A stretch of DNA of 64,000 bases from Pelagicoccus mobilis (GTDB lineage: Bacteria > Verrucomicrobiota > Verrucomicrobiia > Opitutales > Opitutaceae). Location: the NCBI RefSeq assembly GCF_016595505.1, contig NZ_JAENIL010000046.1:1-64000 (forward strand). The letters are read 5' to 3'. The notes under the pieces are model-generated. The model ran no database searches, had not been told where the DNA came from, and saw only the letters and a program-made list of their open reading frames with translations. Below, piece by piece: positions 51,321 to 61,467 of the stretch. Position numbers and translations under genes: made by a program. Each line of letters starts with the position of its first letter. The stretch's first letter is position 1.

Positions 51321-52688
51321 CCTTTTCTTCAGGTGATGCAGGTAGAGTATGCTCGGTGGGAGTATGTGGTCGCGAGCTTGGCCGCGGAAGGGGGCTTGCG
51401 ATTCCCAGGATATGTAGAAGATTTCGTCCTCCGCGCCGTCGAACGCTGGGGTCGACTGGGCTCTTAGGATGAGTTCCGTTCCGTAGGAGTCTTTCCCGTT
51501 TAGAAGGACATCGTCGGAAGAGGCGACTTCCGAGATAATCGGCGGGTAGGCGAAGGCCGGGGTCGCCTCGATTAGCTTGAACGTTTTTTCTTCCAGAATG
51601 AGATCCAGCCATTGGTCGAGTTTCTTGACTGTGACTTTAACGGTTCCGTCTGACTGCAGTATTGGTTTGCGGATACGAACGTCGAAGGAGGAGAGCGCGC
51701 CGGTGCCCCCAAAAGACCAGCGGAAATCTTCCCATCGGGTGACTTGACGCGTGATCCAGCCGTCAGCCTCTCGACGGGAGATGAAGATCTGGGTGTTGCC
51801 GTTTTCGTCGAATTTGTGGAAGGCGACGATGGGACGATTCTGCGAGTCGAAACTGAGCTTGTTATTGCCGTTGATCGCTCCGCCGCGAGCTGGGACGGGA
51901 TCTACAATGTCGCTTTTGTCGAAGGTGATCGGGAGGGATATTGGGGTCCCAGCGGAGTCTTCCCAACTTTTGAGATCGGCGCTGCGGGCGTAGCTGATGT
52001 CGTGGTTGGTTCCGGCGTCCGGAGTGTCTCGCCAGATCCATGCCATGTGGAACAGGCCATCGGGGCCAACCATCGGACCATCGACGTAGGCGTTCATGAG
52101 ACCTTCACCGTCGATAAGGGGGGTGTCATGGAGGCGACTCCAGACTTTGCTTGCAGGGTTGTAGCTCAGGTAGACTTCGACACCGTTCCCGCTGCCGCCG
52201 CTACGGTACTTTAAAATGAGCTCTCCGCTGTGGCGCTTGAGAAAGTGCGGATAGGTGAAGAAGCGTTCGAGTTCCTCGTTCTCCAGGACTCGGATTCGCT
52301 CTAGTGTCCGGACGTCGTGAGCATGTCGGGTACGGAAGTACTCGGGCCGGTCGGCATGCATGTTGCCCATCAGGTGGAGGTGACCGTCCGAGTCTAGTTC
52401 CATGGTTATGTAGTTGTGACTATCCCAGCCATACCAGCTGTCCACTTTGTAGTGTCTCCAGGGCGTTGTCCCGTGGCGGTAAATGACGCTCATCTGTCGG
52501 TTCGCGTCGTAGTAGGCGACGTACTGGTGCTGACCTTGAGTCAGGAAAGCGAAGCGAACGTGGGTCCCTGACCACACGCGATCGAGAGCCTGTCGATTGA
52601 CGAGTTCGTAGTCATCTGCGGCAGTGACTAGGGAACTGAATGCGGAAGCCAGTATGAGGCCGAGAGAGAGTAAGAGACGACGTTTCAT
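51318..52688 (-). CDS. Divergent BNR_4 propeller, putative polysaccharide lyase
   Basis: A 456-residue secreted propeller protein (signal MKRRLLLSLGLILASAFSSLVTA). It keeps His91 (WDSHNY) and His111 (GNMHAD), 20 apart, then Tyr146 and Arg162, 16 apart, with Tyr201 near the fifth position. That is the same layout as the PL24/PL25 proteins here, yet the surrounding sequence differs. It may be closer to the PL42 rhamnose-glucuronate lyase group or an uncharacterised one. The stop codon lies inside a REP-like palindrome, so the C-terminus may have been altered. It lies downstream of the TonB receptor, beyond a terminator, and heads the operon with the sulfatases and GH39-like gene. Confidence 0.72.
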   Translation of the reverse strand: MKRRLLLSLGLILASAFSSLVTAADDYELVNRQALDRVWSGTHVRFAFLTQGQHQYVAYYDANRQMSVIYRHGTTPWRHYKVDSWYGWDSHNYITMELDSDGHLHLMGNMHADRPEYFRTRHAHDVRTLERIRVLENEELERFFTYPHFLKRHSGELILKYRSGGSGNGVEVYLSYNPASKVWSRLHDTPLIDGEGLMNAYVDGPMVGPDGLFHMAWIWRDTPDAGTNHDISYARSADLKSWEDSAGTPISLPITFDKSDIVDPVPARGGAINGNNKLSFDSQNRPIVAFHKFDENGNTQIFISRREADGWITRQVTRWEDFRWSFGGTGALSSFDVRIRKPILQSDGTVKVTVKKLDQWLDLILEEKTFKLIEATPAFAYPPIISEVASSDDVLLNGKDSYGTELILRAQSTPAFDGAEDEIFYISWESQAPFRGQARDHILPPSILYLHHLKKR

Positions 52689-52826
52689 AGATCGTGACTA
52701 GTTGGGGAAATTCTAGTCGATGATTCTTCGAATTCACGTTCCGGTGGCGACGGAGAAGTTGCAGCAAGAATTCCATACATATGAAGCTGGCCGCTTTCTC
52801 CCTTCGTTGGGCTTCGAAAACTAAAA

Positions 52827-52851
52827 AGCCCGACGCCATGTGCGTCGGGCT
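52827..52851 (-). terminator. Rho-independent terminator after TonB receptor 2
   Basis: AGCCCGACGC and GCGTCGGGCT form a perfect 10-bp stem with a 5-base loop. The stem is followed on the minus strand by a run of T (52823-52827 on the plus strand are A). It lies about 35 bp after the receptor stop codon. Confidence 0.93.
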
Positions 52852-52883
52852 CGCTGCTTTATGAACAAGCTGGCCTTAGAGGC

Positions 52884-55800
52884 CTACCAGCTGAAGGTGC
52901 TGGAGAGTCGCCATGTGGTAGGGACCGAGAGTCGGTAACGCTTGTTGTCCAGAACGTTTCCGTCGGAGTCTGCCGTTTCGGGATTCAGCCCGGTTACCCG
53001 GAATCCACCCTCGTTCGAAGTGTCGATGAGGCGAGATGCGTTGAGCTGGATTCTCCAGTCTACGGTGTCGTTCATGATCTTGGTCTTGTATCCCAGCTTG
53101 AGGCCGCCAGTGACAACGGAGTCGCCAAACAGTGGATTGTCTGGATCGCCGACATTTGCGACCACCACATTGTTTGGATCATTGAATCCAGGGATGTCTT
53201 CAAACTCAGGAATCAGCTCGGTAACGGGCACTTCCTTCGGGTTTGAGCCGATGACCTTGCCGTCTTCGTAGATGAAGTTCACTCCCACGGAGAAGCCCTT
53301 GAAGCGTCCATCGTGGAAGGAGTAGTCCGCCACGAGCTTACCAGTGTACTCGGATACGCCAAGGTTAGGGCGGCCTTCTCTGGCCAAGTCAGATGCATAG
53401 CGACCTACGACACTGTCCACGAACCAGCGCGCGATGGTTCCGTCTGCCAGCTCGTTGGTGAGGTTGCCGTCGGAGTCGCGTTCGAAGATGTCTGGGTTGT
53501 TAGTGCCGTCGTTGTTGAGGCCTTCTTCGAAGAATGGACCGTAGAAGGCCATGCGATCAGACAACCATGCTTCAACGCGAGGCGAGACATTGTTGACCTG
53601 GTTTTCGAGTCGGCTGACGGAGAACAGGAAGCGGAGGTTCTTGCTCGGATTGTACGTGCCGGTGAACTCGAATCCTTCGGAGGTGGAATCTTGGGTATCG
53701 TTTACGTTGTCAGGGCGAATATACTGGGCAGTCGTTCTTTGGGCATTGACGTCGTAGGTCCACCATTCGCCGAGACGGTCTGCGTCTTCGAGGGCGTTGT
53801 AGATACGGTTCTCAATTCCTGGAATGGCCTGGGAAGGGAGCCAGTTTGGACCGTTGGCATAGACTTGGGATGTCTCGTAGAACGAGAGACGAAGGTCCAT
53901 CTTGCCTTCCAAAAGGTTCGCTCCGATTCCGAACTCCTCTGTCTCTCCGCCTTGTGGCGGGATGACGAAACCGAAGTTGTCGGAGCGAGGATTTGAGACC
54001 TGGAAGTTTTCGGACTCGTTGGCGAAGATGCGGAGCTTGTCCGGTATGATGTGAATGATCACGCTTTTGGATACGGATGAAACATCTTCGAGAGGATTTA
54101 CCGCGTCTGGTCTAGCATTGTAGTAGGAGCGTTCGATATCGTTCGCGAATAGTTCGCGTTCGCCCGATGGATCGTTCGGGTCGATACGGCCAACCGCTTG
54201 GTTGAAGGCTGCGTCCGACTGGCGTGTGCGGAGGTATGGGTAAACAGAGTCCTCTCTGGCGCCCAGCAAAGTAACCACTCGGCCATTGAAGAAGAAGCTT
54301 TGGATTGAGCCGCTCATACCTTTGTTGATCTGCTCTCTCCAGTTTCCGCGGCCGATGGAGTTACGGCGGAGCTGGACTGGAGTCGGCGAAGTCGAGATGA
54401 CGTTTGGAGTAGATGTCAGGTAGTTGTAGTAGAGATCCTCTTCCTCGGTCTCGATGTTCGATGGCATCGCATTGATATTGAGCGAGGTGTCGCCCGGTTG
54501 TACCGCGTCGCCGACGTACCAGATATTGTAGATGCGGCGTCCGCCATCGTTGAAGTTGTCTTCGCGGCCGGCGCGTACGCCAGATGCCATGACATCGGGG
54601 ATGTAGTTGTGGGCGCGTGTTTCCCAGCGGTATTCAAAATTCTCCGACCAGCGATAGTTGCCGACCCCAGTTATGCGGTGCTTCCCGAGCCACCCCAGAC
54701 TGTCGAATTTTTCCGCGAAATCGATGTCGTAGTTCGCCTGGAACTGGTAAGATTCGCTTGCCTGTTCTCGGTAGAGACCGAGTGGGCGACCGTAGATGAA
54801 TGGGCGCATGAAGTTCGGGTTGGGAACTCTGTTGCCGTCCTCGTCGAGGTAGAGCATGTAACGGTTGTTATCCAGCTGGATCGCACGGGTTTGGGAGATG
54901 ATCGGGAAGTTGTTCTCGATCGTATAGTCCTCGTGCAATCCGGAGAAGGAGATGTACAAGTCGTCGGTGATCTTCTGTTCGATTTCGAAAGAGATTTTAT
55001 CGTTCTCTTCGTCGCGGTAGTTGCCCGGCAGACTTCCGAGATCGAAGTCATGGTACGGGAAGATGTCTGGATCTGTCACTTGCGGATCCAAGAATCCAGT
55101 GGTGCGATTTTCCAATGGGTGGGCAGTGCGGATAAGGGTCCGGCGAGCCGAGGCCGGGCCGCGGCTGCCTGTTGGAGTCCTTGTACCCGAAAGATTGATA
55201 CCGCCGTGCAGCTCGTCGTCTGGGAAGGCTCCGTCATGATAGATGATCAAGGCGTTGTCCTTGCCGTCCAAGTCGTCGCCGAGTCGAACTTGTCCCGCGG
55301 GACGTCCGTGACCTACACCGTCGAGGTCGTAGTCTGGATCGATGATGCCTGAAACGGAGCGGACGGAGCTGGCGTTTGTGTTGCTTGGATCGGTAGGATC
55401 CCACCAGAATCCTGCATCAAAAAGGGCTTCTTCCAGAGCGTCGCCGCTTAGCCCATTTGACACTTGCTCGGAGTAGAAGTCGTTGTAGAGAGGCAACCAA
55501 CCGCTTACGTTGTCGTGTACGAGTCGGTAGGTCGGCTTGCGGCTGAAGCGATCGATTTCCTCGTAGGAGGCTCTAATGGTCGTCTTTTCGAAAGGGCGGT
55601 AGGTGAAGGTGGCGTAGGCGCGATTGTCGCGTTCGCGTGCGTGCTCCACGTCGTACTTCTGGTCGCCGAATTTCGCGGCGACTCTGAAGGCCAGCTTGTC
55701 TTCGATCAACGCTCGGTTGAAGTCGAAGCTCGTACGCCAGGTCCCCCAGTTGTCCGCGACGAGGCCGACGTTGTTGATCTCGCGACTCGTGTGGGCTTTC

Positions 55801-56363
55801 TTGGTGGAGTAGTTGATGAGACCTGCGGGGGTACCGAGTCCGAAAAGGATCGAGTTGGGGCCTCTCAGGAATTCAGCGCGCTCCACGTTGTAGCGGTCGC
55901 CGCCGATGAAGACTTCGTGAAAGCCTTGAGTCTTGGCTGCGTTTCCGAGCCCACGAACACGAACGGAGGCTTCTGAGGCTGTCGGGTCGCCAAAATCGCC
56001 CCCGGTGTATTGCCCGAACGCCGCAACGGTTTCGGAGGTTTGCTCGGAGAGTTCGTTAGTCTCTGCCCCCGCTACGAGTTCGAGAGCTGAAGTCAGGTCC
56101 GTAGCGCCAAGGTCGTCCATGAACGCGTCCGTTAGGACCGTGACAGATGCTGATACGTCCTTGAGCTCGGTGTTCAAACGACTGCCGGCTGTCGTAGAGG
56201 CTCCACGATAACCTTCGTCGTTGGATCCGTCCACTTGGAATGGAGACAGTTCGAAGATGTCCTCTTCGTCTGAATCGTCCGAGTCCTGCGCGCTCACACT
56301 TAGGCAGGGGGTCGCGGCTACTAGAGTCATAGTGAGCCAGCGATATTTGCTGTGATATTTCAT
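52884..56363 (-). CDS. TonB-dependent outer-membrane receptor
   Basis: A 1159-residue receptor. ATG 56363 gives a clean signal peptide (MKYHSKYRWLTMTLVAATPCLSVSAQ); the longer frame adds an unlikely leader. The acidic stretch EEDIFELSPFQVDG is followed by the plug domain (LKDVSASVTVLTDAFMDDLGA, VRGLGNAAKTQGF, FLRGPNSILFGLGTPAG) and a large beta-barrel ending in Trp (LSSTFSW). It is related to the receptor at 1964 but longer. It probably imports ulvan oligosaccharides. Its 581-bp upstream region is the largest gap in the window. No SusD partner is present. Confidence 0.93.
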   Translation of the reverse strand: MKYHSKYRWLTMTLVAATPCLSVSAQDSDDSDEEDIFELSPFQVDGSNDEGYRGASTTAGSRLNTELKDVSASVTVLTDAFMDDLGATDLTSALELVAGAETNELSEQTSETVAAFGQYTGGDFGDPTASEASVRVRGLGNAAKTQGFHEVFIGGDRYNVERAEFLRGPNSILFGLGTPAGLINYSTKKAHTSREINNVGLVADNWGTWRTSFDFNRALIEDKLAFRVAAKFGDQKYDVEHARERDNRAYATFTYRPFEKTTIRASYEEIDRFSRKPTYRLVHDNVSGWLPLYNDFYSEQVSNGLSGDALEEALFDAGFWWDPTDPSNTNASSVRSVSGIIDPDYDLDGVGHGRPAGQVRLGDDLDGKDNALIIYHDGAFPDDELHGGINLSGTRTPTGSRGPASARRTLIRTAHPLENRTTGFLDPQVTDPDIFPYHDFDLGSLPGNYRDEENDKISFEIEQKITDDLYISFSGLHEDYTIENNFPIISQTRAIQLDNNRYMLYLDEDGNRVPNPNFMRPFIYGRPLGLYREQASESYQFQANYDIDFAEKFDSLGWLGKHRITGVGNYRWSENFEYRWETRAHNYIPDVMASGVRAGREDNFNDGGRRIYNIWYVGDAVQPGDTSLNINAMPSNIETEEEDLYYNYLTSTPNVISTSPTPVQLRRNSIGRGNWREQINKGMSGSIQSFFFNGRVVTLLGAREDSVYPYLRTRQSDAAFNQAVGRIDPNDPSGERELFANDIERSYYNARPDAVNPLEDVSSVSKSVIIHIIPDKLRIFANESENFQVSNPRSDNFGFVIPPQGGETEEFGIGANLLEGKMDLRLSFYETSQVYANGPNWLPSQAIPGIENRIYNALEDADRLGEWWTYDVNAQRTTAQYIRPDNVNDTQDSTSEGFEFTGTYNPSKNLRFLFSVSRLENQVNNVSPRVEAWLSDRMAFYGPFFEEGLNNDGTNNPDIFERDSDGNLTNELADGTIARWFVDSVVGRYASDLAREGRPNLGVSEYTGKLVADYSFHDGRFKGFSVGVNFIYEDGKVIGSNPKEVPVTELIPEFEDIPGFNDPNNVVVANVGDPDNPLFGDSVVTGGLKLGYKTKIMNDTVDWRIQLNASRLIDTSNEGGFRVTGLNPETADSDGNVLDNKRYRLSVPTTWRLSSTFSW

Positions 56364-56944
56364 AGGGTATTTTAGGTTCGTTGTAGTATTGATCCTGCTC
56401 GTTCCTAATTGTATTGAGTTTCCCATTGCTTTCCCTGTGAGGGGCAACTCGCAGAGTCTTGAAAGGGCGGGATTTAGGTTTGAGCGGGTTCACAACCTGA
56501 CTTCAGCAGGCGTGTAAATTGGAGTGGCTTGGTATCGGCCGCTAGGCGCGGATATTCGAATGTGGGATCCGTTTCTGTCTTGTTTTGTCGGATTGCGTAG
56601 AAGCGAGAAGAGGTGGACTCACGCTCGTGAGCTGGGCGGAAGGGGCGCTTTCGCCGTTGTGTAATACTGCCGTTCGGGACGGCAAAAGAGCATGCACTCT
56701 CGCAGGAGATGCTTGACTAGCGAATGGGTGGCCGGAGCAGTTTATGGCATGCCGGACACGTCGGGGTAGGGGTATTTGGCATTGGTTATACAGTTGGTAA
56801 TTTAAGCATCTCCAATGTGCTTCAATGGCCTTCGGACCACAACGCCTTGGCAATCGATATTTATGAAATTCGATTTTCTCTGGAGTTCCGCCAACTTGGT
56901 AAAGGGCTTCTTCTGGAGCGACTTCCCTTTGTGGAGGGAATTAG
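56364..56944. promoter_or_regulatory. Upstream region of TonB receptor 2
   Basis: A 581-bp non-coding gap holding the promoter for the receptor on the minus strand. A short hairpin TGCCGT-TCGGG-ACGGCA lies at 56668-56684. A 103-codon frame inside (56542-56853) has no family-like features and is not called. Confidence 0.45.
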
Positions 56945-57799
56945 CTACCTTGCGGCGCTGGGCGGGATCCCGTAACGTTTCTTGAAGGCGCGAGAAAAGT
57001 GGAAGCTGTCTGTGAATCCCAGATCGTAGGCGATCTCTTGGATCGGCGTTTGGGTCATCTTTAGCTGAGCGTAGGCGTGCTCCATTTTGCGTCGGATGAG
57101 GATGCGGTAGGGAGGGGCTTTGTCGTTGGATTTGAATACGCGGCAAAGGTGCTCGCGGCTCACGGACAGGGAGTCGGCTAGTTCTTGCAGGGTCCCGATC
57201 GTTTTGAAGTCACGTTCGATCACGCCTAGGGCTTTGATGACGAGGGCGTCGGTGTGTTGACGTGCGGTCTTGCCTCTTGCGTCAGGCGCGATCTTGCGGA
57301 CGAGTATTCCGATGAGGGCGGAGATATTTTCGAGGGCGTCAGCTTCTTGGGACGAGCCTTCGGCGATAATCAGCTCGCACCAGCGTTTCATCTCTTCTGG
57401 TAGCGCGTAGCGAGTGGTGAATCCGGGATAGAGGCGTTTCTGTGGTGCGAAACTGCTTGCCTGGATTTTTCCAAAAACGACGAAGTACTTTGAGATCGGC
57501 TGGCGAGAGCTTGATCTGAATTCGTATTCGACCTCTGGTCCGCCACAGAAGCAGAAGCCGGAACTGACTTCGTACTCCTTGTCGTTGATACGCAGCTTTC
57601 CTTTTCCGCTGATGATCATTTCCAGGATCAAGTATGGATAGGATTTGCGGGCGATCTCGTACTGCCCGTCACATTCCTCGTACCCTGCAATATACTGGAA
57701 GGCGTCCCTTTGGAAATTCTCAGCGGGGCAAGCGTATCGCGCATTGTGTACGTGGGGAGCGATTTCGACCTTTCCGACTGGGAATTTGCTGCTAGGCAT
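56945..57799 (-). CDS. AraC-family transcriptional regulator
   Basis: A 284-residue AraC/XylS regulator. The N-terminal cupin-like sensor spans about residues 10-150 (YPYLILEMIISGKGKLRINDKEYEV). The C-terminal pair of helix-turn-helix motifs includes LQELADSLSVSREHLCRVFK and PIQEIAYDLGFTDSFHFSRAFKKRYG. ATG 57799 was preferred to the longer frame because the leader before it is not family-like. It is divergent from the kinase gene with 155 bp between starts, so it probably controls the kinase-isomerase-transporter group in response to a deoxysugar. Whether it senses rhamnose or fucose cannot be told. Confidence 0.92.
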   Translation of the reverse strand: MPSSKFPVGKVEIAPHVHNARYACPAENFQRDAFQYIAGYEECDGQYEIARKSYPYLILEMIISGKGKLRINDKEYEVSSGFCFCGGPEVEYEFRSSSRQPISKYFVVFGKIQASSFAPQKRLYPGFTTRYALPEEMKRWCELIIAEGSSQEADALENISALIGILVRKIAPDARGKTARQHTDALVIKALGVIERDFKTIGTLQELADSLSVSREHLCRVFKSNDKAPPYRILIRRKMEHAYAQLKMTQTPIQEIAYDLGFTDSFHFSRAFKKRYGIPPSAAR

Positions 57800-57954
57800 G
57801 GGACTAGATAAGATCAAAAATTGTTGGGTGTGCAAGCTATAGCTATTCCTATAAGGGGAGGGAATTTGAGATACTGAGAGCTGACACTGAATCACTCAGA
57901 CGAGCTCGGTGCCTCTACTTGGGCGCTCTCGCCGTTTGTGTACTTTTGAATATT
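57800..57954. promoter_or_regulatory. Divergent regulatory region, AraC / kinase
   Basis: 155 bp between the two starts must contain both promoters and the likely AraC-type sites. I see no clear direct repeat that I could call with confidence. Confidence 0.4.
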
Positions 57955-59463
57955 ATGGATACTGGTAGCGTAGCTTTGGCGGTTGATCTTGGAGCATCGA
58001 GCGGACGAGTCGTCGCGGGCGAGTTTAAAGGAGAGTCCTTGGAGATCGTTGAGCTTCACAGGTTTCCGACTCGGAATGTGAGTATCGGAGAGTCCTGTTA
58101 TTGGGATGTTCTCTTTATTTACTCGGAGATTTTGGAGGGGGTGTCGCTGGCGCTAAAACGATATGGCGAGCGTGTGAAGTCGATCGGCGTGGATACCTGG
58201 GGGGTAGATTACGGGTGGTTGGATCAGGACGGCAACTTGCTGGGGAATCCTCATCAGTATCGGGATTCCCGGACTGAAGGGATGAGGGAGCTCGCCGCGG
58301 AGCTAATGGAGGAGGAGGAGATCTTTGCGGAGACGGGAATCCAGCCCATGTTTTTCAATACGCTGTATCAGGTCTTGAGCGAAAGAAAGGGTGGGGAAGC
58401 CTTGATGAAGGCGGCCTCGCGATTGTTGTTCATGCCCGACCTGATGAACTACTGGTTGAGCGGAGTGATGGCGAATGAGCGAACTATCGCTAGCACGAGC
58501 CAGATGTTGAAGCCTGACACTGGAGAGTGGGCGTTGGAGGTGCTGGATCGGATGGGGATCCCGGGGCATTTGTTCGGAGACATTGTGGAGCCTGGGACTG
58601 TTCTAGGTCCCTTGCGCAAAAGCGTGGGGCAAGAGATCGGCGCGCCTGTTGGGAGCGACATTTCTGTCGTGGCGGTCGGTTCGCACGACACGGCGTCGGC
58701 GGTGGCGGGACGTCCGGCGAAAGCGGGTCAAAGGGCGTTTCTGAGCTCGGGGACGTGGTCTTTGTTGGGGATTGAGGCAGATGCTCCGATCCTCAGTGCT
58801 GAGGCGTTGGCGGAGGGATTCTCAAATGAAATGGGAGTGGGCGGCAAGGTTCGGTTTCTTACTAACATCTGTGGACTTTGGTTGATCCAGGAATGCCGAG
58901 CGCAATGGGCGTCGGAAGGCGAGGAGCTTAGCTATGCGGAAATGGCGCGGATCGCAGAGGATGCTCCGGAGTTTACAGCTGTCGTTGATCCGAATGATCC
59001 TTTGTTCGCTCAAGCGGGCGATATGCCTCAGAAGATCTGTCAGTACTGCATGGATACGGGGCAAGTTGTCCCTGAAACCAAAGGGCAGATTCTCCGAGTT
59101 GCCACAGAGAGCCTAGCTGCGAAGTACAGGCTTGTGTGGGATAAACTGCGATCTTTCTCTGACGAGCCGCTTGCGTCCCTCAATGTAGTGGGCGGTGGCT
59201 GCCAGAACGAGTTCCTGAACCAGTGTACGGCCAACGCGCTTGGCGTAGCTGTGACGGCTGGACCTGTGGAGGCGACTGCGATCGGAAATGTTGTTACTCA
59301 ACTGCAAGCCGTGGGCGCGATCGATTCACTGGAAGAGGGGCGGGATCTGGTTCGCCGCTCTGTGGAGACAAAAACTTTTACACCGGAAAAAATGTCACAG
59401 TGGAGTGGATACGTGGAACGTCTTCGCTCCCTTGTTGAATCTCAAAAATCCCAAACAGTTTAA
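57955..59463 (+). CDS. Rhamnulokinase-like sugar kinase (FGGY)
   Basis: A 502-residue FGGY carbohydrate kinase. ATG 57955 was chosen; the nine-residue-longer alternatives start with non-conserved sequence. Motifs: [16 protein letters not shown] (phosphate 1), [16 protein letters not shown] near residue 75 (RhaB hallmark), [13 protein letters not shown] and SSGTWSLLG (adenosine-binding), and [13 protein letters not shown] (phosphate 2). It phosphorylates L-rhamnulose or L-fuculose at position 1. The sequence is of the RhaB type, but the partner isomerase is of the FucI type; in Bacteroides a RhaB-like kinase serves as fuculokinase, so both substrates remain possible. It is 11 bp before the isomerase gene. 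Confidence 0.88.
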   Translation: MDTGSVALAVDLGASSGRVVAGEFKGESLEIVELHRFPTRNVSIGESCYWDVLFIYSEILEGVSLALKRYGERVKSIGVDTWGVDYGWLDQDGNLLGNPHQYRDSRTEGMRELAAELMEEEEIFAETGIQPMFFNTLYQVLSERKGGEALMKAASRLLFMPDLMNYWLSGVMANERTIASTSQMLKPDTGEWALEVLDRMGIPGHLFGDIVEPGTVLGPLRKSVGQEIGAPVGSDISVVAVGSHDTASAVAGRPAKAGQRAFLSSGTWSLLGIEADAPILSAEALAEGFSNEMGVGGKVRFLTNICGLWLIQECRAQWASEGEELSYAEMARIAEDAPEFTAVVDPNDPLFAQAGDMPQKICQYCMDTGQVVPETKGQILRVATESLAAKYRLVWDKLRSFSDEPLASLNVVGGGCQNEFLNQCTANALGVAVTAGPVEATAIGNVVTQLQAVGAIDSLEEGRDLVRRSVETKTFTPEKMSQWSGYVERLRSLVESQKSQTV

Positions 59464-59474
59464 ATAAAACAATT

Positions 59475-61286
59475 ATGTCAGAAGTGAATGCATCCCCAAG
59501 CCCTTGGACGGGCACTCTCCCCAAAATCGGTATCCGCCCGACCATTGACGGTCGTCTGGGTGGTGTCCGTGAGTCTCTTGAAGAAATCACGATGGATCAG
59601 GCCCGTTCTGTGGCCAAGATGCTCACCGACGTGCTTCGCTATCCAAATGGCGAACCAGTGGAGTGTGTGATCGCAGATACGTGTATCGGTGGTGTCGCCG
59701 AGGCGACAGCGGCTGCGGAAAAGTTTCGTGAGGCGGGCGTAGCTGTCTCTCTAACGGTCACGCCTTGCTGGTGTTACGGTTCCGAGACCATGGATATGGA
59801 TCCGCATACCATCAAAGCGATCTGGGGCTTCAATGGCACCGAGCGACCTGGAGCGGTCTACTTGGCTGCGGCCCTCGCGGGTCATACTCAGAAAGGCCTT
59901 CCCGCATTCGGCATCTATGGTAAGGATGTACAGCCCGCCGGTACGAAGGAGATCCCGGCGGATGTTGCGGAGAAGATTCTTAACTTCGCTCGTTGCGGTT
60001 TGGCTGTAGGTTTGATGAAGGGGCGTTCCTATCTCTCAATGGGCGGTACCTCGATGGGGATTGCCGGTTCGATGGTCGATTCCAGCATGTGGGAAAAGTA
60101 TCTCGGCATGCGTGTCGAAGTAATCGACATGACTGAGTTTGTCGGCCGCTTGAACAAGGATCAGTTCGATGCGGAAGAGTTTGCGAAAGCGAAGGCTTGG
60201 GTTGCGGAGAACTGCCCTGAAGGGAAGGACTACAATTCCGATGAAACGAAACGTTCACGCGAAAGCCTCGACGAAGAGTGGGATGTATCCATAAAAATGG
60301 CGCTCATTGCCCGCGATCTCATGGTGGGAAATCCGAAACTCGCCGAGATGGGCTTGGGTGAGCAAGCTCAAGGTCATGGCGCGATCGCCGCAGGATTCCA
60401 GGGGCAGCGTCAGTGGACAGACCATTTTCCTAATGGCGACTTCCTAGAGGCGATTCTTAACACGTCCTTCGATTGGAACGGAAAGCGAGCTCCCTATATC
60501 GTAGCGACTGAGAACGATGCTCTCAATGCGGCTGGAATGCTCTTCGGTCACTTGTTGACAAATTCCGCTCAGGTCTTTGCCGACCTCCGCACGTACTGGA
60601 GCAAGGACGCGATCAAGCAGGCGAGCGGCGAGACGCTCGAAAACGATCTCGTAGCCGATGGAATTTTGCACCTGATCAACTCCGGTCCGGCGGCTCTCGA
60701 CGGTACTGGCCAGCAGTCCGATGCGGAAGGAAAGCCAACCATGAAGCCGTATTGGGAAATCAGCGACGAGGAAGTTGATTCGTGCTTGAAAGCGACGACT
60801 TGGCATCCGTCAGTTACTGAGTACTTCCCAGCCGGGGGGTGGAGCACTCGGTATAAGACTCGAGGTGGAATGGCTTCGACTATGATTCGTCTCAATCTCG
60901 TTGACGGTCTCGGACCAGCCCTGCAAATCGCGGAAGGTTACTCGATCGAACTGCCAGAGGACGTTCACAATGCGCTCGATGATCGTACCAACCCCACCTG
61001 GCCGACCACTTGGTTTGCTCCGACATTAACAGGCGAAGGCGCTTTCCGAAGTGCTTACGAAGTCATGAATAACTGGGGCGCTAATCACTGCGTTTTGACC
61101 ACAGGCCATGTCGGTCACCTCTACATTACGCTTGCATCCATGTTGCGGATACCAGTGTACATGCACAACGTGGCCGAAGAACGCGTTTTCCGTCCGAGCT
61201 CTTGGCGTGCCTTTGGTACCGCTGGGCTCGAAGGCGCTGACTTCCGTGCCTGCGAAAACTACGGGCCTCTCTACGGCAAAAAGTAG
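59475..61286 (+). CDS. fucI: L-fucose isomerase (FucI)
   Basis: A 603-residue ketol isomerase of the FucI family, converting L-fucose to L-fuculose (also acting on D-arabinose in known members). The metal ligands are visible: Glu346 in ATENDALN and Asp370 in VFADLRTYW, exactly 24 apart as in E. coli Glu337/Asp361. A C-terminal [13 protein letters not shown] region supplies the His. The N-terminal [21 protein letters not shown] is the family signature. It sits between a RhaB-like kinase and a FucP-type transporter. In a rhamnose-rich ulvan locus it may serve co-occurring fucose, or act on another deoxyhexose; rhamnose isomerase (RhaA) is not present in this window. Confidence 0.93.
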   Translation: MSEVNASPSPWTGTLPKIGIRPTIDGRLGGVRESLEEITMDQARSVAKMLTDVLRYPNGEPVECVIADTCIGGVAEATAAAEKFREAGVAVSLTVTPCWCYGSETMDMDPHTIKAIWGFNGTERPGAVYLAAALAGHTQKGLPAFGIYGKDVQPAGTKEIPADVAEKILNFARCGLAVGLMKGRSYLSMGGTSMGIAGSMVDSSMWEKYLGMRVEVIDMTEFVGRLNKDQFDAEEFAKAKAWVAENCPEGKDYNSDETKRSRESLDEEWDVSIKMALIARDLMVGNPKLAEMGLGEQAQGHGAIAAGFQGQRQWTDHFPNGDFLEAILNTSFDWNGKRAPYIVATENDALNAAGMLFGHLLTNSAQVFADLRTYWSKDAIKQASGETLENDLVADGILHLINSGPAALDGTGQQSDAEGKPTMKPYWEISDEEVDSCLKATTWHPSVTEYFPAGGWSTRYKTRGGMASTMIRLNLVDGLGPALQIAEGYSIELPEDVHNALDDRTNPTWPTTWFAPTLTGEGAFRSAYEVMNNWGANHCVLTTGHVGHLYITLASMLRIPVYMHNVAEERVFRPSSWRAFGTAGLEGADFRACENYGPLYGKK

Positions 61287-61332
61287 TCGCTGGAATTTGT
61301 CTTAGAAAGACACGGTATCATATACGTCTGCC

Positions 61333-61363
61333 GGCCCCCGAAGAATGGGTAGCTTCGGGGGCC
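61333..61363 (+). terminator. Rho-independent terminator after FucI
   Basis: GGCCCCCGAAG pairs perfectly with CTTCGGGGGCC and is followed by TTCGTTT. It lies 46 bp after the isomerase stop codon, so the transporter gene needs read-through or its own promoter. Confidence 0.88.
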
Positions 61364-61467
61364 TTCGTTTATGGTCGCTTAAATCCCGAATCAACTGCCC
61401 GAGGAATCGAATGCCCGCTACTACGTGTTCGATTGCTGAACCTAAACTCAGAATAGATCACCCCAAA

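Noticed and set aside
54498-55352. A 284-codon plus-strand frame opposite the TonB receptor
   Set aside because: Antisense shadow of the receptor barrel with no recognisable domain.
1964-56363. SusD-type partner for the TonB receptors
   Set aside because: Neither receptor is followed by a SusD-like lipoprotein gene, so a SusCD pair is not supported.
56542-56853. A 103-codon minus-strand frame upstream of the TonB receptor
   Set aside because: Low-complexity composition, no ribosome-binding site seen and no family-like segment. Treated as part of the regulatory gap.
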